Positions 20,798-32,458 are shown, counted from the stretch's first letter. The stretch: 64,000 nucleotides of DNA from Plasmodium coatneyi (GCF_001680005.1 NC_033561.1:806001-870000); one strand, 5' to 3'. Numbers and translations are program-made. The notes: generated from the sequence alone by a model not told the origin.

Positions 20798-21817
20798 GCC
20801 TGACCTGTACATACACTTTGTTGCCCATTTGTGTGTGTGTTAACGACTAGCCACTCACTCCGCAGAACATTCCACGCAACACGTATGTGTTAATTTTTGT
20901 TATCAAAGGGGGGAGGGCGCAAATGCAGGACAACGAAATGCAGGGATGAGTGTCCTGCGGGCTATATGTAATAAGACAATACCATATATATATGGCCTGT
21001 GCGAAGGTGATGACCACATCAGCCTAACATACATCATTCTGTCGCACACGGTACATCCAATGGAGATCATATGATCAGGCACTGCGACCAAGTTTGTTGT
21101 GCCTCCCCCCAAGGGGAAAGCTGAACTGCATACGTACGAAGTATGCGTATCCACATATGTGTGTGTCCAGGCGGAGATCACTCTTCCTTGCGTATGACGT
21201 AAGTTACGTGTCCAAAAAAATTAATATGATGCGTTCTTGTTTGTTGTTTTTTTTTTTTTTTTTTTTTTTTGTTGGGGGTGAAGTAATTTTTATTCTTTTA
21301 AAAAAAAATATATTAAATAAATAATAACTCAAAAATGGCACATTTCGATTAATAAACGGAAAATGAAATGATATCATAGGAGGGTAAAAAAAAAAAATAC
21401 AGGGGATGAGAGGAAGAAAAAAAAAAAAAAAAAAAACACGGTGTGCTGAATGGAATTCTGTACATTACACCCCCCTCACGTTCACGTCGTTCACGTTATT
21501 CACGAATGGGTCGGTTATCTATACTCATCCACGCGATCAAATTGCGTGCGTGAAGGACCACGCATACATGTGTTTATATGACCTCTCCATTGTTATCCTT
21601 CAATTGGTAAAAAGCCACTGTGTGGTGATGGCACGCTAATTAAAAACACGTTCCTCTTTTTTTATTTTATTTTTTTTTTGGGGGGGGGGTTTGGCACAGC
21701 GCATCGGTGTAGTTACGCATATGCACGTATCATGTTCATGCGGGGCACTTCCTCGAAGAGTGCCTCCTCCAGGTTGCGTCACCGCTGCTGCGCTGTTACG
21801 TTGTTACGCTGCTCTGC
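20641..21817. other. intergenic region between convergent genes
   Basis: 1.2 kb where the helical-repeat gene (plus) and the EXP3-position gene (minus) end. T tract at 20762-20790, another near 21248-21270, A tracts near 21386 and 21419. Presumably 3' untranslated regions of both genes. No gene seen. Confidence 0.55.
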
Positions 21818-24800
21818 TTAGGCATTCATCCATGGGGCGGGGATGCCCTGCACCACTGGGATGTCTTCGCGGTCCTTGAAGGACAAGACAGTTCGGTTCA
21901 TATCGACGATTTTTCTTTTCATGAGCATCTCGTACAATCTCATGGCAATGCTCACAACGAGGGCAATGCAAATGAGGACTAAGCACACGACGATGAATAG
22001 GTATGCCTTTGACTTGAAGTCTGCAGGGACGTGTGCACTGAACTTATTATTCTGTTGGTATTTACTCGTGGCAAGATTGTTTCCTTCATCGTTGTCATCA
22101 TCGTCGTCTTCATCATCATCGTCATCATCATCATCATCATCATCGTCATCGTCCCCGTCTTTGTCATCCTTCTTTCCACTTTTGCAAATCTCATTGTAGA
22201 TGTCGTCGTCGTCACCATCGTCATTATCATCATTGCCATCCCTATTAGCAACATTGTGCATGTCGTCATTTCCGTTTCTTCTTTTTCCAGTGCCAAGGTG
22301 CTTGTTGACCAGGTCGGTCACTGCTTGCAAACCTCCAGTAATACTAAAGGGGCCTGCTTTCATCACGTCGCTTCCATCTCTTTTGCTTCCGCCAAGCGTT
22401 TCGTTGTCTTCATAATTTTTGGTGATGTCTCTGAAGAGGATGCTCTCCTGGTGGTTATTCTCTGGGTGATTCTTTTCCGCCGTTCTGACGGTGTCATTGT
22501 TGTTTAGTGTTCCTTGGTTGATGCTTCCCTCAGTTTGGTATTCAACTTGGGGGATTGGCTGCGTGGCTGGATTGGAAGAGAGTCCTTCATTCACCTCGAC
22601 GTATTCACTGTCATCGATTTCTTCCTCTTCGTTGTATTTGTCTTCTGTGTATTCTGCCTCCTCGGCGTCACTGTTTTCGTCTGGATCAGCGTTTTCAGTA
22701 ATGTACTCGTTCTCATCAATATCTTCCGTTTCGGCGTCGCCATCAATATCGGTGTCTACACTGGTTGACATTTCGGAAGCGCCTTCCACTTCATCCTTCA
22801 TCATGTATTCCCCATCGATGTGGTTAAAATTGGTCTGGTTAGCCGAAAAGGAGTTGTCACCACTGTCATGGTGGTTGCTGCTTGCGTCATAATTGCTCGT
22901 GACGACCTGTCCTTCTTCCTCCTCCTCCACGGTTGCGTTTCTCTGTCGCTTCGATTGGACCTTCAAAGCTTGCAGACCCTTGTTCAGAATATCCACCACA
23001 ATAAATGGGTGCATTTCCTTCATGTTCAGAATATTAAACTGGGGGTTTTCTAAGGTGAACACTTGGAAGGGATATCTATATTGGGCCATGTTCTTCTCAG
23101 GTAGATCTTTCCACAACCATGAGTCTTGGATGTTACTGTTGGCTTGCGTCAGAATAGCATCCTCATATTTCTTCTGTATGATTTCCCCATGGTTCTCATA
23201 CTTGGTGGGGACGAAGTTAACATTCTTCACACTAATGGCCCCTGCGAATTCAAACCATCCACCGTACTTGTGGTGTAAAGAAACGTCCTTGGTGCATCTA
23301 CCATCGTTGTCATCACCATTTCTCAGTTGATCACATTTTAAGTGTTTGGTTATTCCTGCAATTTCTCCTAAGATATGTGGGTTCAGTTTGTCGTAATTCT
23401 GCTCATCGTCTAGGTAATTGTAAAACGTAATGACTGGTTTAGTTTTGTCATCCTCTGGGAACAATGCCTCCTTTAACTCTTCGAGAAGCTTCTCCAATAT
23501 TTCCAAAATTTCGTTCATCTTTATGGTAAAGTACTTTTGTTTTTCCTGAACGTACTCCTCATGGTTGGATGCCTTTCCAACAAATTCATCAACGAAGAAG
23601 TCCTTATTTAGCAATATGAGGAAGATGTATGCGTTTCCATTTTTGGCGTTATAATATCTAGCGAAGATTTCGTTGCTGTATCCGATGGCCTTCATATAGT
23701 CATTAACGGCGATGATTTTTACTTCGAATCCTGGGTAGGAGGAAATTTTGTTCTGTATGATCTGGTGCCAGTTGAGGATCTCCTCTCTGGAAAGCTTCTC
23801 CGTTTGATTGGTCGAGTAGTCCACATTGCGCATTTCCTTCTCCTGCAATTCTTCACTCATTTGCTGGTTGTTCTTATCTTCCTCCTCCGTTTTGCCATTC
23901 CCCGTGTAGGTCATCATCAAGTTAGCTGGGTGTGGCAACTCGTGGGGCAGCACATTCAGTAAATCCCACAGGAACAACTCCACGGAGTACCTCCATGGGA
24001 TGAACTTTCCGTTGGGGAAGTCTCTCCACAATCCGACGGCATAGCCATTTTCATACCCATCATGCTTCTTCATCACAAGTTCCCTAAACTCTTGCAGCAT
24101 ATGTTTTGGCACAACGTCTAAGGATGTCTTGCGTTGTTTCATGTGGTCGCTTTCGGTTGGTTGCATGTTGTAGCCATTTACCACCAATATTCCGAGGAAG
24201 TCAAACCATCCTCCATAAACTCTGTGCATGCTGACTTTTCTCTTCTTTTCCTCATCCACAGAAATGGTTTGCGTGACTTGAGAAAGCTCTCCCAGTAGCT
24301 CCATGTCGAGTAACCTCTTCGTGTGGTCATAAGCAAAAGTATCCTCTTTGTACAAATACTGATATTCGTAGTTTTTAAAAAAGTACTTTTTCTTTAAATT
24401 GCTAATCATGTTATTCATGAGGAAAGAAAACTTCTTCTTTATGGCACTGTATTTATTCTTTGAGTAGACTAAATCTTGGAAGAAGAACTTATTTCCTGTG
24501 ACAACAAGGATCATTGTGTTGTCGGGGAGCTTTATGTAGGCGTGTTTACTCGGGTCGACTTTTTCGTTGTACTCCTTCACACTGGTGGCACTAAAATACA
24601 GTCCATTTTTGAAGGCGAATTCGTTTTGTAGTTCCTTCCTGAAGTAATTTACATTGCCTATCTGTGGAGTCGTCTTATGGTACAGGTTGAACAAATTGCT
24701 AAAGGATCTGTTTGCGTTCATTTTCGCTTGCATGGGGTGTTTATGCGTGAAGGTCAGGAGGGGCAGGTTCATCGTCATGGGTGGGATGACGGTAACGTCC

Positions 24801-25600
24801 TGGTTATCCGTTCCGTTCTTCGCCTGATTGGTTTCGTCGTCATCATCGTCACTGTCATCATTATCATCATCATCATCATCGTCATCATCGTCATTGCCGT
24901 TGTCATCATTATCACTGTCATCATTATCATTGTCATCATTATCATTGTCGTCATTATCATCGTTACCGTCGTCATCACCCGCACCATCGTCCTCCTTGGC
25001 ATTAACATCATTACCGCTGTTGTTCATCTGTGACGGCGTTTCTTCCATGTGGTCAACTTCCATGTGATCAACTTCCATGACGGTGTTATCCCCGTTTAGG
25101 CCGTCGCTTCCACTAGGCACGAATGTTACTTCTATGCCGTCACCGAGGCTGAAGTTCGTGGAGGGAAAAACGGGATCTCCATAATCCACTGGCTTCTCCT
25201 CCTGGGGGATTATCGCTTCGTCCACGTCGCTCATGTTGCCTTCCATGTTGTCATTCATGTTGTCATTCATGTTTTCGTTCATGTTGTTCATGTCGTTCAT
25301 GTTGCCTTCCTCGTCGGCGGGAGGGGTGGTCGCCTCTATGGCATCCTCCGATCCGTCCTGCTCGACGTCATCTGGCATCTCCTCATCATCATTGTCCTTC
25401 GGTCTGTCATCGTTTCCGCCATCGATAGGACCGTTCACAGATCCATCGATAGGACCGCCGTTGCTTCCAAAGAAGCCGCCCAAAAAATTGTTTTCATCAT
25501 TTGTAATATTGTTTAACTTGGACTGTGCGGTATCAAAATGTAGGTACCCAAAAATAAACAGAGTGTAAAAAAGGGGTAGAGAAATGCGATGCAAAACCAT
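21818..25600 (-). CDS. EXP3: secreted acidic type I membrane protein at the EXP3 position, with two MMACHC-like modules
   Basis: 1260 residues in one exon. Order of parts: signal peptide (1-25, LPLFYTLFIFGYLHFDTAQS); acidic Asn/Asp/Met-rich region with Asp runs (205-256); module 1 (about 340-565); linker; module 2 (about 606-873); long acidic region with a second Asp run (1143-1171); transmembrane helix (1199-1220, YLFIVVCLVLICIALVVSIA); 40-residue tail ending PVVQGIPAPWMNA. The modules are duplicates: HRVYGGWFDFLGILVV (459-474) matches HHKYGGWFEFAGAISV (776-791), and LWRDFP (524-529) matches LWKDLP (829-834). The YGGWF segment, the later W-(R/K)-D, and in module 2 the upstream PGFEV and PHILGEIAG elements follow the layout of MMACHC (cobalamin-processing) proteins. 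Gene order suggests the orthologue of P. falciparum EXP3, a parasitophorous-vacuole protein; that name comes from memory of synteny. The function is unknown. Confidence 0.85.
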   Translation of the reverse strand: MVLHRISLPLFYTLFIFGYLHFDTAQSKLNNITNDENNFLGGFFGSNGGPIDGSVNGPIDGGNDDRPKDNDDEEMPDDVEQDGSEDAIEATTPPADEEGNMNDMNNMNENMNDNMNDNMEGNMSDVDEAIIPQEEKPVDYGDPVFPSTNFSLGDGIEVTFVPSGSDGLNGDNTVMEVDHMEVDHMEETPSQMNNSGNDVNAKEDDGAGDDDGNDDNDDNDNDDNDNDDSDNDDNGNDDDDDDDDDDNDDSDDDDDETNQAKNGTDNQDVTVIPPMTMNLPLLTFTHKHPMQAKMNANRSFSNLFNLYHKTTPQIGNVNYFRKELQNEFAFKNGLYFSATSVKEYNEKVDPSKHAYIKLPDNTMILVVTGNKFFFQDLVYSKNKYSAIKKKFSFLMNNMISNLKKKYFFKNYEYQYLYKEDTFAYDHTKRLLDMELLGELSQVTQTISVDEEKKRKVSMHRVYGGWFDFLGILVVNGYNMQPTESDHMKQRKTSLDVVPKHMLQEFRELVMKKHDGYENGYAVGLWRDFPNGKFIPWRYSVELFLWDLLNVLPHELPHPANLMMTYTGNGKTEEEDKNNQQMSEELQEKEMRNVDYSTNQTEKLSREEILNWHQIIQNKISSYPGFEVKIIAVNDYMKAIGYSNEIFARYYNAKNGNAYIFLILLNKDFFVDEFVGKASNHEEYVQEKQKYFTIKMNEILEILEKLLEELKEALFPEDDKTKPVITFYNYLDDEQNYDKLNPHILGEIAGITKHLKCDQLRNGDDNDGRCTKDVSLHHKYGGWFEFAGAISVKNVNFVPTKYENHGEIIQKKYEDAILTQANSNIQDSWLWKDLPEKNMAQYRYPFQVFTLENPQFNILNMKEMHPFIVVDILNKGLQALKVQSKRQRNATVEEEEEGQVVTSNYDASSNHHDSGDNSFSANQTNFNHIDGEYMMKDEVEGASEMSTSVDTDIDGDAETEDIDENEYITENADPDENSDAEEAEYTEDKYNEEEEIDDSEYVEVNEGLSSNPATQPIPQVEYQTEGSINQGTLNNNDTVRTAEKNHPENNHQESILFRDITKNYEDNETLGGSKRDGSDVMKAGPFSITGGLQAVTDLVNKHLGTGKRRNGNDDMHNVANRDGNDDNDDGDDDDIYNEICKSGKKDDKDGDDDDDDDDDDDDDDEDDDDDNDEGNNLATSKYQQNNKFSAHVPADFKSKAYLFIVVCLVLICIALVVSIAMRLYEMLMKRKIVDMNRTVLSFKDREDIPVVQGIPAPWMNA
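22088..22174 (-). repeat. Asp-coding GAT/GAC microsatellite, C-terminal
   Basis: Minus-strand GAT/GAC run encoding residues 1143-1171 of the EXP3-position protein, just before its transmembrane helix. Confidence 0.9.
24833..24988 (-). repeat. Asp/Asn-coding GAT/GAC/AAT microsatellite, N-terminal
   Basis: Minus-strand run encoding residues 205-256, with the period DNDD dominant. Likely length-polymorphic. Confidence 0.9.
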
Positions 25601-28396
25601 CTTATCGTATTTGGTGGCATTAAAGGGATGTAGGTGTGTGTGGGGGGTGGATCTAATCTATCTCCTAATGATCGTCATGAAGGGCTGGCACGGTGGTGGT
25701 ATCAGCTGTACATTCATACGGTTGGTGCGATATGCACAGAGGGATGGGGGCGGAAATCAGACGCAGTGGATACTATACAAATGGGTATGTATGTATCTAC
25801 ACGGGGCGATCAATCGGTTAATCGGTCTGGAGCTAGTGGGGCTCGTTATAAAAAATTAAAGCGGCGCACAAATGGGCAAAGAAAACAGAAGTTCCCACGC
25901 AACGGTAAACACTGCTTCCCAGAGTTTGCCGTTCCGATGGGGTGAGGGACATCACCTATACGCCCATAAAATATACATACATATATTCACGTACGGCATA
26001 TATATATACCGCAGGCGTAAGAAATTTTCCCCCGCTAAAAAAAGGCTAATTAAAAAAAAACTTAAAAAAAAAAGTATGCAGAAGGGGGAAAAGATTTATT
26101 TCGGATTAATTACATGAGGACTTGTACGCATATGTAAAGTATTCACGTAATTTGCGTAAGAGCAGAGGGGGAAATGTACATATGTACCTGCCGCAGAGGT
26201 CAGTCATATGTTCCTCTTAAAGCATATATAATAAATAAAGGGACGCGAACAGGCACGCAAAAGTTAGCATGTACGTACAATACATATATAAATTATATAT
26301 ATATAAATGTACGTATTTTTACATGCGCTTCTTCTTTCGTGGCTACTTAAAAGGGAAAAAAAAGAAAATAAATAAAATAAAAAATAAATGAAATAAAATA
26401 AATGAAATATATCGCGAAAGGGATAAAAAAAAAACTATCGAAATGGTAATGAAAATAGAATACTAATAAAAAAAATTGGCAAAAAAATTTGTAAATTAAA
26501 AAAATGGCAATAAAAAGAGGGCAGTTAAAAAATACCAATTTTGAGGAAGTGCCAAAAAAGCTGCAGAAATGCGAATGACAAAAATGCCAATGAAAGAAAA
26601 GGAGGCGATACAAAGAAAGTCGATGTGGTGAAAGGTACTTTTTTGCTTCTTTTTTTTTTTTTTTTTTTTTTTTTCTTCGAGCTATAGATTCGCCTGACAC
26701 GTTTAAGGGTAAGCAAAGCAGCATACGCGCGGTGCGATTAGGAAAAAACACTGCCTATTTTTATCACGCGAAAAAATAAAGATATATTTATATATAGTAT
26801 ACATGTATTTATATATTTGCATGTATTATTTATAGTGCCATTGCTACATATATGCACGCTTCAATTTTTGTATTAAACCTTTTGCGGTAGGATGAGTGCC
26901 GCGATTTTTCACGGCAAGGGGAGGAGGATACATAAGGGCACACTGTTTTTTTTTTCTTCATCACTGGCCACATTTGCGCCGCTTCGATTGATCGTGCGGG
27001 GGGAAAAGGCACCCCAGAAGTGGGACGGCCCTATGTTGGAAAAAACGTGTTCGCTTTCCCTGAGGACTGCATACAGTAGAGATTTTATTTTACATGCATG
27101 CGGTACATAATATGCTGTACGCGCAGAGGTGGTGAGAGTGGTTTTTTTTTGCCCGCGTCCGCTGCGTGCGGGAACTAAGAATTTTTTTTCTTTCTCCTGT
27201 GGCGGAACCTCCAAAAGGAAAAAGCGACCACAAGTGCATGCCGCACGGAGGGGTCACGTTGTTCGGCGGAGCACCGTTTCGAGGGGGAAAAAAAAAAAAA
27301 AAAAAAAAGCGAGGCCCAGCAGAGCGAACCAACGTGGTATTTATATACCTTTCCCGGTCCTTCGATTGACATTGACCACCGGCGGCATCAAACTTGCCCT
27401 CTGCGAACTGTACGCGAAAGTGGCACTGAACCATATGATGAGCGACGCGTAAAATGACGCGCCTACATGCAAACGCATTTGCGTATCCTTTTATGTTTGT
27501 TTTTTTCCCTTCTGATGGATCGTTCTTTTTGCCGCGCTTCGGATTGACTCGATGACGGAACGATGCAAGACGACCCTATTTACTCCTCCGTTGTTATTCC
27601 GCGCCAGCACAAGGCTATATATATGCGTTGTATTCCTTTGTGCTTTGTGGTCTTCACTTGCGCGCATAAAAATGTATACGTATGTACTTGTGTATGCGTT
27701 TATGCACGTTCGCGCATGTTCCTTTTTTGTGCATCCTATAGTGGGCAATTTCGAAGCGAACGGATCGCCGCGCGTTTATCCGCTTATGTGCCCACGCAGA
27801 ACGCAACGTTGTTGGTATAGCGTCCTGTCGAGTGGTCAGTGTGCCATATGCATTTGCATTGATATGTTTGCTTGTCCCCGCGGATTCAACCCAGAGGACG
27901 AACAAAAAAAGTGTAATGATGAAAAAAAAATGCAAAATGTAGCAACCTCCGAATTGTCATACCAAGCGCCGATCGTTTCTTTCTTCCTCAATTTTTTTCT
28001 TTGGCCCAGGTAGGGAAAAAATAATCCCTTTGGAAAGGTTCTCACATTTTTCATTGTATTCGTTTTTCCGAATGGGGGGGGAAAAACCCTCCGAACATCC
28101 TTCGCAGAGGTTTCACAAAACCCCGCATTGAACATTGAATAGACCCCTCCTATGTAACTGCCGACCCGTCATACGCAACACGTCTAAATGAATTGACTAA
28201 CTCTCCATTTTGACGCGAGGATAAATGATTCATTCAAAGTTACCAAAAAAAATAATTTTTTTTTTTTTTTTTAATCATTTGAAATGGCTATCTACACTTT
28301 TTGGTGGAGGGGTAGAGTACACCCCCACGGTGGGGGCCTCCCAAAAGGGTCAAACCAGATGATGATAAAAAAGGGCAACATTTTGCATGTATATGT
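25601..28396. other. 2.8-kb intergenic region upstream of the EXP3-position gene
   Basis: Lies between the start of the EXP3-position gene and the end of the next gene, both minus strand. The middle (25960-26830) is strongly AT-rich with ATATAT runs and A tracts; a 24-base T tract is at 26650-26674. Small frames at 25584-26117 and 27129-28135 overlap on both strands and look like chance. No gene seen. Confidence 0.5.
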
Positions 28397-29908
28397 TTAG
28401 CCCTTTTTCTGTCGCGCGCCCAGGGGCTTCTGCGTGGTAAGGGACTGTATGTAGACAAGCCCACGGTTGTATGTATCCTGCCTAGTCTTCGTTTTGCGTA
28501 GCATGTCCTTCGTGTAAATAACGGGAAGGCACCTTTCCATCAAGTCCTCATAGTGATCACTAGAGTGCATATCATTCCAGACGTCGACTAAAGTGTTTAT
28601 AGCTTTTATTTTACTGGCGTGATCCCAATGCTTGGATCTCTCCAGAACCTTAATCGCGTGTATGACGTTGTCTCTATATTTAGAATCCGTTGGCAAGGAA
28701 TGTGCAACGGACTGTAGATTTGGGTAACGCACATGGCTGAGTTCTTCGTCTTCCACGTTTATGGGTTTGCTGTTTTTGATGCCCCCCATGTACCTTTTTC
28801 TCATTTGCGTTTTGAACGATTTGAAATTATCGAAGGGGTAATTTTCGAATGGCGTGTGTGCGTTCTCGGGTAGGATTCGTAGCACGGCGTTCAGCTGGGC
28901 ACAAGTGGACGCACCACCTGTAACGTCATCATTGTTAGGGTTGTTAACTTTGTCTGTGTCTCCCCCTGTAACCACGCCAAGTATGTCCAGCTGCGTGCGA
29001 ATGATATTGGCGAATTTCTCCCGAACATCGTAGTTGTAGTGCACATCCCCACGGAAGGAAGCCAGAGGCTCATACACCTCCACGGGAACCTCGGCACTAT
29101 CCAGCTTTAAAACGTTCATAAAAGTTTTCCTCTTTAGATGCTCCGAAATGAGCGACTCCTCATAGGGGTTCTTCACATGTCCATGGAGGATAAAATTTTC
29201 CAAAGCATGTTTCATGAGCATGTAGGGATTTTTGAAGTGAGCAAATTCGTTCACTAGCGTTGGGTTCACCCTATCCAGGATGGAACCCCTTATTGCGCGA
29301 ATCATCACGTGTAGGAAATCATTCGATATGGTATGTCTGGTCCTGTACTGGTTGGATAAGGTGGTGAAGGCTCTGCTGTAGATGTATGCCTTGTATAGGT
29401 CCTCAACCAGTGTGTACTGTTCTGCCCCCTTCAACTCCTCTTCCTTCTGCAAACAGTCCAAATATTCATTACTGTTGTAGTCATTTTTGAAGGACAAATT
29501 ATTTCGCGAAGTTTTTTTACTACTTTTTTGTTGCATGAATGCTGGCTTCTGTATCTTCAGTATTTTCACCTTCCTTTTCCTTTCCAGTTCGTGTTGTTCG
29601 TTCTGGTGGAGTCCCCTCACTGGCTGCTTTTCTCTCGCGAAATTGTATATCATACTCACGTCTGCATCTTTTATATTGCGTAGGTGCGTGGTGATTAGGT
29701 TGACTTTGTCTTTAGTGCTTAGATTTTTGTACCTCACGAGCAGGCGCTCCACGTCGGGGGTGGGTGCGGCCACAGAGGAGGGAGTTGCATCTCTACCCAG
29801 TTCTGAAGTGTCCCCCGTGCGTGTGTTAACCCCTCTGGTGGCGAATTTGTACAGAGGGCTGATGACACCCCTCCGGGGGGGTCCCCTTCGAAGGGTATAC
29901 ATTATCAC
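28397..29908 (-). CDS. conserved Plasmodium protein, probably mitochondrial, unknown function
   Basis: 503 residues in one exon. The N-terminus (MIMYTLRRGPPRRGVISPLY) is Arg-rich without acidic residues and fits mitochondrial import. The body is hydrophilic and mostly helical, with a basic stretch ELERKRKVKILKIQKPAFMQ and a second half holding HVRYPNLQSVAHSLP, then a helical C-terminus ending TTQKPLGARQKKG. No transmembrane helix or catalytic motif is visible. A short Asn/Asp-rich insertion (near residues 315-330) is typical of Plasmodium. I do not recognise the family. A mitoribosomal or ATP-synthase-associated protein would suit the leader and composition, but that is a guess. It is transcribed divergently from the RAP gene, with 664 bases between start codons. 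Confidence 0.85.
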   Translation of the reverse strand: MIMYTLRRGPPRRGVISPLYKFATRGVNTRTGDTSELGRDATPSSVAAPTPDVERLLVRYKNLSTKDKVNLITTHLRNIKDADVSMIYNFAREKQPVRGLHQNEQHELERKRKVKILKIQKPAFMQQKSSKKTSRNNLSFKNDYNSNEYLDCLQKEEELKGAEQYTLVEDLYKAYIYSRAFTTLSNQYRTRHTISNDFLHVMIRAIRGSILDRVNPTLVNEFAHFKNPYMLMKHALENFILHGHVKNPYEESLISEHLKRKTFMNVLKLDSAEVPVEVYEPLASFRGDVHYNYDVREKFANIIRTQLDILGVVTGGDTDKVNNPNNDDVTGGASTCAQLNAVLRILPENAHTPFENYPFDNFKSFKTQMRKRYMGGIKNSKPINVEDEELSHVRYPNLQSVAHSLPTDSKYRDNVIHAIKVLERSKHWDHASKIKAINTLVDVWNDMHSSDHYEDLMERCLPVIYTKDMLRKTKTRQDTYNRGLVYIQSLTTQKPLGARQKKG

Positions 29909-30572
29909 CTACGTTCGACACGCGCATCTGTAATGGGTGGGCCTCACCCCCTTTCGCGATCCAACAATGGTTAGCTACCCAATTGGTTTAGTTCCTTCCA
30001 CGAGGTGCCTTATTATAATAATTATTTTTTTTATATCTTCGCAATTATGCGCGTGTTAAGGTGCGTTTTTTTTTCTGACCATGGGTGGAAATGTGGGGGT
30101 ATCCTCAACCTTCGAATGGGAACCACTTCTCAACACAGATGTGTGGCTTACCAATAACACAACAGGGATGCACATTTTCACCGATCTTTTTTAATCCACT
30201 TGAGCAGGTGTGGCTTATGCATGTTTTGCCCCGCCAAGGTGCGCCCCCTTTAAATAACCCCTACACGTCCCCCGTAGTGTTAGCACCGTTGCGATTGGGC
30301 AAAAGGGAAAAAAGGAGTAGGTGGAAGATGCCACTTTTGAGGAGGATATACAGGAGTAGCTTCACCATGCGTGAATGTGCGTTGGTGCAGGAGGATAACT
30401 CCGTTGCAATCGCCGCGTTAAATTGATCTGCCTACACGTTTACACCTTTACCCGTAAATACACGTGAAAGGATGAACCGGTGGAAAGCGCTTACCGTGAG
30501 GAAGTGCCATTGGGGGGGAGCAGGAGGTTCCTTTCAAGTTCGCGTTAACGTGATGATCCCCACCTACGCACG
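29909..30572. other. shared promoter region between divergent genes
   Basis: 664 bases between the 503-residue gene (minus) and the RAP gene (plus), so both promoters should be here. Short T tract near 30067 and AT-rich patch at 30011-30040. No gene seen. Confidence 0.55.
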
Positions 30573-32458
30573 ATGATGCAACTTTCGTCCAAACAAATCG
30601 GATTGCGGAGCCTTGTACGGTTATTCAGAAGCAACGTACAGATTGGCCAAGCAACATGGGATGGACACACGCCCACCGAGGGGGCCGAAAGGAGGAAGCT
30701 CCCACTAGGAATGAACCTGGAAAACATTGGAAAAAACAAACTGCTTTACTTAATGAAGAATATACAACTGGTGAATCTAACCGAGAAGGAAATCCTGAAC
30801 ACAGTATCAACTCTGCTAAGGAATTACACAAACGAAATGACCACAAGCGAGATGGGTTTTATCGTACACACGTTTTGTAAGCTAAAGTTTGCTAAATATT
30901 CTTTGTGTGCAAAAATTGTAAAGTCAGTTCTGAGTAGGAAACCCGTATTCAGTGACATGAGGACGTTGACGCAGCTACTTATAGACCTACACAAAATGGG
31001 TTCCCTCGACTTTAACGTCTTAACATTCTTCACACAACATTATGTTAGAGGTTCTCTCCGTATGTTTTCTCTTTTCGATCTGGCCATGATTTTGTATGTT
31101 TATAACAAGCATAGTTACAACGATGGGCAGACGGTTCGCGAAATTTGCGGCGTCATCGAGGAGTTCTTCATGCCGATAGTGAGTCAGGTGGGGCGATACA
31201 CTGGTGGGCGGTGCACAACGTGTTAAGTGTAACTGCACCTGCTTCACTTTTTCTTTTTTCCTCCCCCCTTTTAGGATAAAGGCGTCCTGACCACCATCCT
31301 GCTCAGCCTCGCCATGCTACAGCTGAACCGGGACCTCTACATGAACCTGCTCCACCTGCATGTCCATAAAAAATACCACCAGTTTGAAGCCAAGTATCTG
31401 TGTAATATTGTTTATTCCGTGGCTCTGTGGCTGGTTGGAGATTGCGAGAAGGTAGATTTGTTAAAAGGGAAATCCAGCCACCTGCTACGTGACCCATCGA
31501 CTGATGTACTGGAGGAGGTACTGCAAGACGTCACAGCGCTCCTACTGCAGAATGTGAACGTGTTGAAGAACGAAGAGCTGAAGCAGGTACAGGGAACGTG
31601 TCACTGCTTAGTTAGGAGAAAAATTGACTGCCAATGTAGAAATACGTTTCCGCATATCCACACCGCTTGTCCCCCCTTCGCAGGTCCACATAGTGTTGTA
31701 CCTCCTGAGGGAACTCGGGGGGGACTACGAACAAGCCATAAACGCGATTGAAAAAAAAAAAATAAAAAACACATTAACAGAGTCCAAGATGCAGAAGCAG
31801 CTGGAGAAGCTGCTGAAAGAAATGGGTCTCAAAGCGGACCGTGAATTCCCCATGGGTCCCTACGTGCTGGACTTCGCTTTGCAGAAGAAGCGGGTAAAAT
31901 ATATCTGTGCGGCGGGGCGTGGTTACCTCCGTCTGAGGAAATTGTTAACCCTACCAACGGGGAGGCATTTCCGTCACACTGACTCGGCCCGTTACACGTC
32001 CCGTCTTTCCCCTTCGCAGACCTGCATCGAAGTCAATGGGTTCACGCACTACTACACCTTCGGCGGGGAACTGAACGCGAAAAGCAGGTTGAAGTACTAC
32101 ATCCTTCGTAGGCTTAACTGGAAGGTACGGCGCGAAGTGCTCTGCGTGACTACCTAGTGTGGATTCACCATATAAACGAGATGTTCGCAGTGGGTTCCCT
32201 TTCTCCTGTGTGCCCCTCCATTTCAATTCACTTCACCCAGCTATTCCCCCGTCGACGCGTGCAGGTCCTCACGGTGGAGTACACAAGCTGGAAGAACAAG
32301 TCCAAGGAGGTAATAACAGAAAAACGGATGGTTATTTTTAAAAAAGCAAACAAAAAAAGGGGTTAATTACATTTAGCACATGTACTTGTGCGTAATTTTT
32401 TTTTGCACAGGATAAGATGAAGTATCTGGAGGAGAACGTCCTGAGCAGGATAGGCTGA
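30573..32458 (+). CDS. RAP-domain protein (six exons), probable organellar RNA-binding
   Basis: Exons from GT-AG signals, all joining between codons: 30573-31178, 31275-31586, 31684-31893, 32020-32124, 32265-32309, 32411-32458, giving 441 residues. The N-terminus (MMQLSSKQIGLRSLVRLFRS) is a mitochondrial-type leader. Helical repeats fill the middle. The last 100 residues are a classic RAP domain: MGPYVLDFALQKKR, then TCIEVNGFTHYYTF (the E-V-N/D-G strand), an R-L-K-YYILRRLNWKV helix, and VEYTSWKN before the closing KMKYLEENVL. RAP proteins bind RNA in mitochondria or plastids, and the family is expanded in Apicomplexa. By position it matches PF3D7_1024600, which I recall as a RAP protein. The five introns (about 95-140 bases) lie mainly within the RAP-coding part. 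Only the choice between the two adjacent start ATGs is uncertain. Confidence 0.93.
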
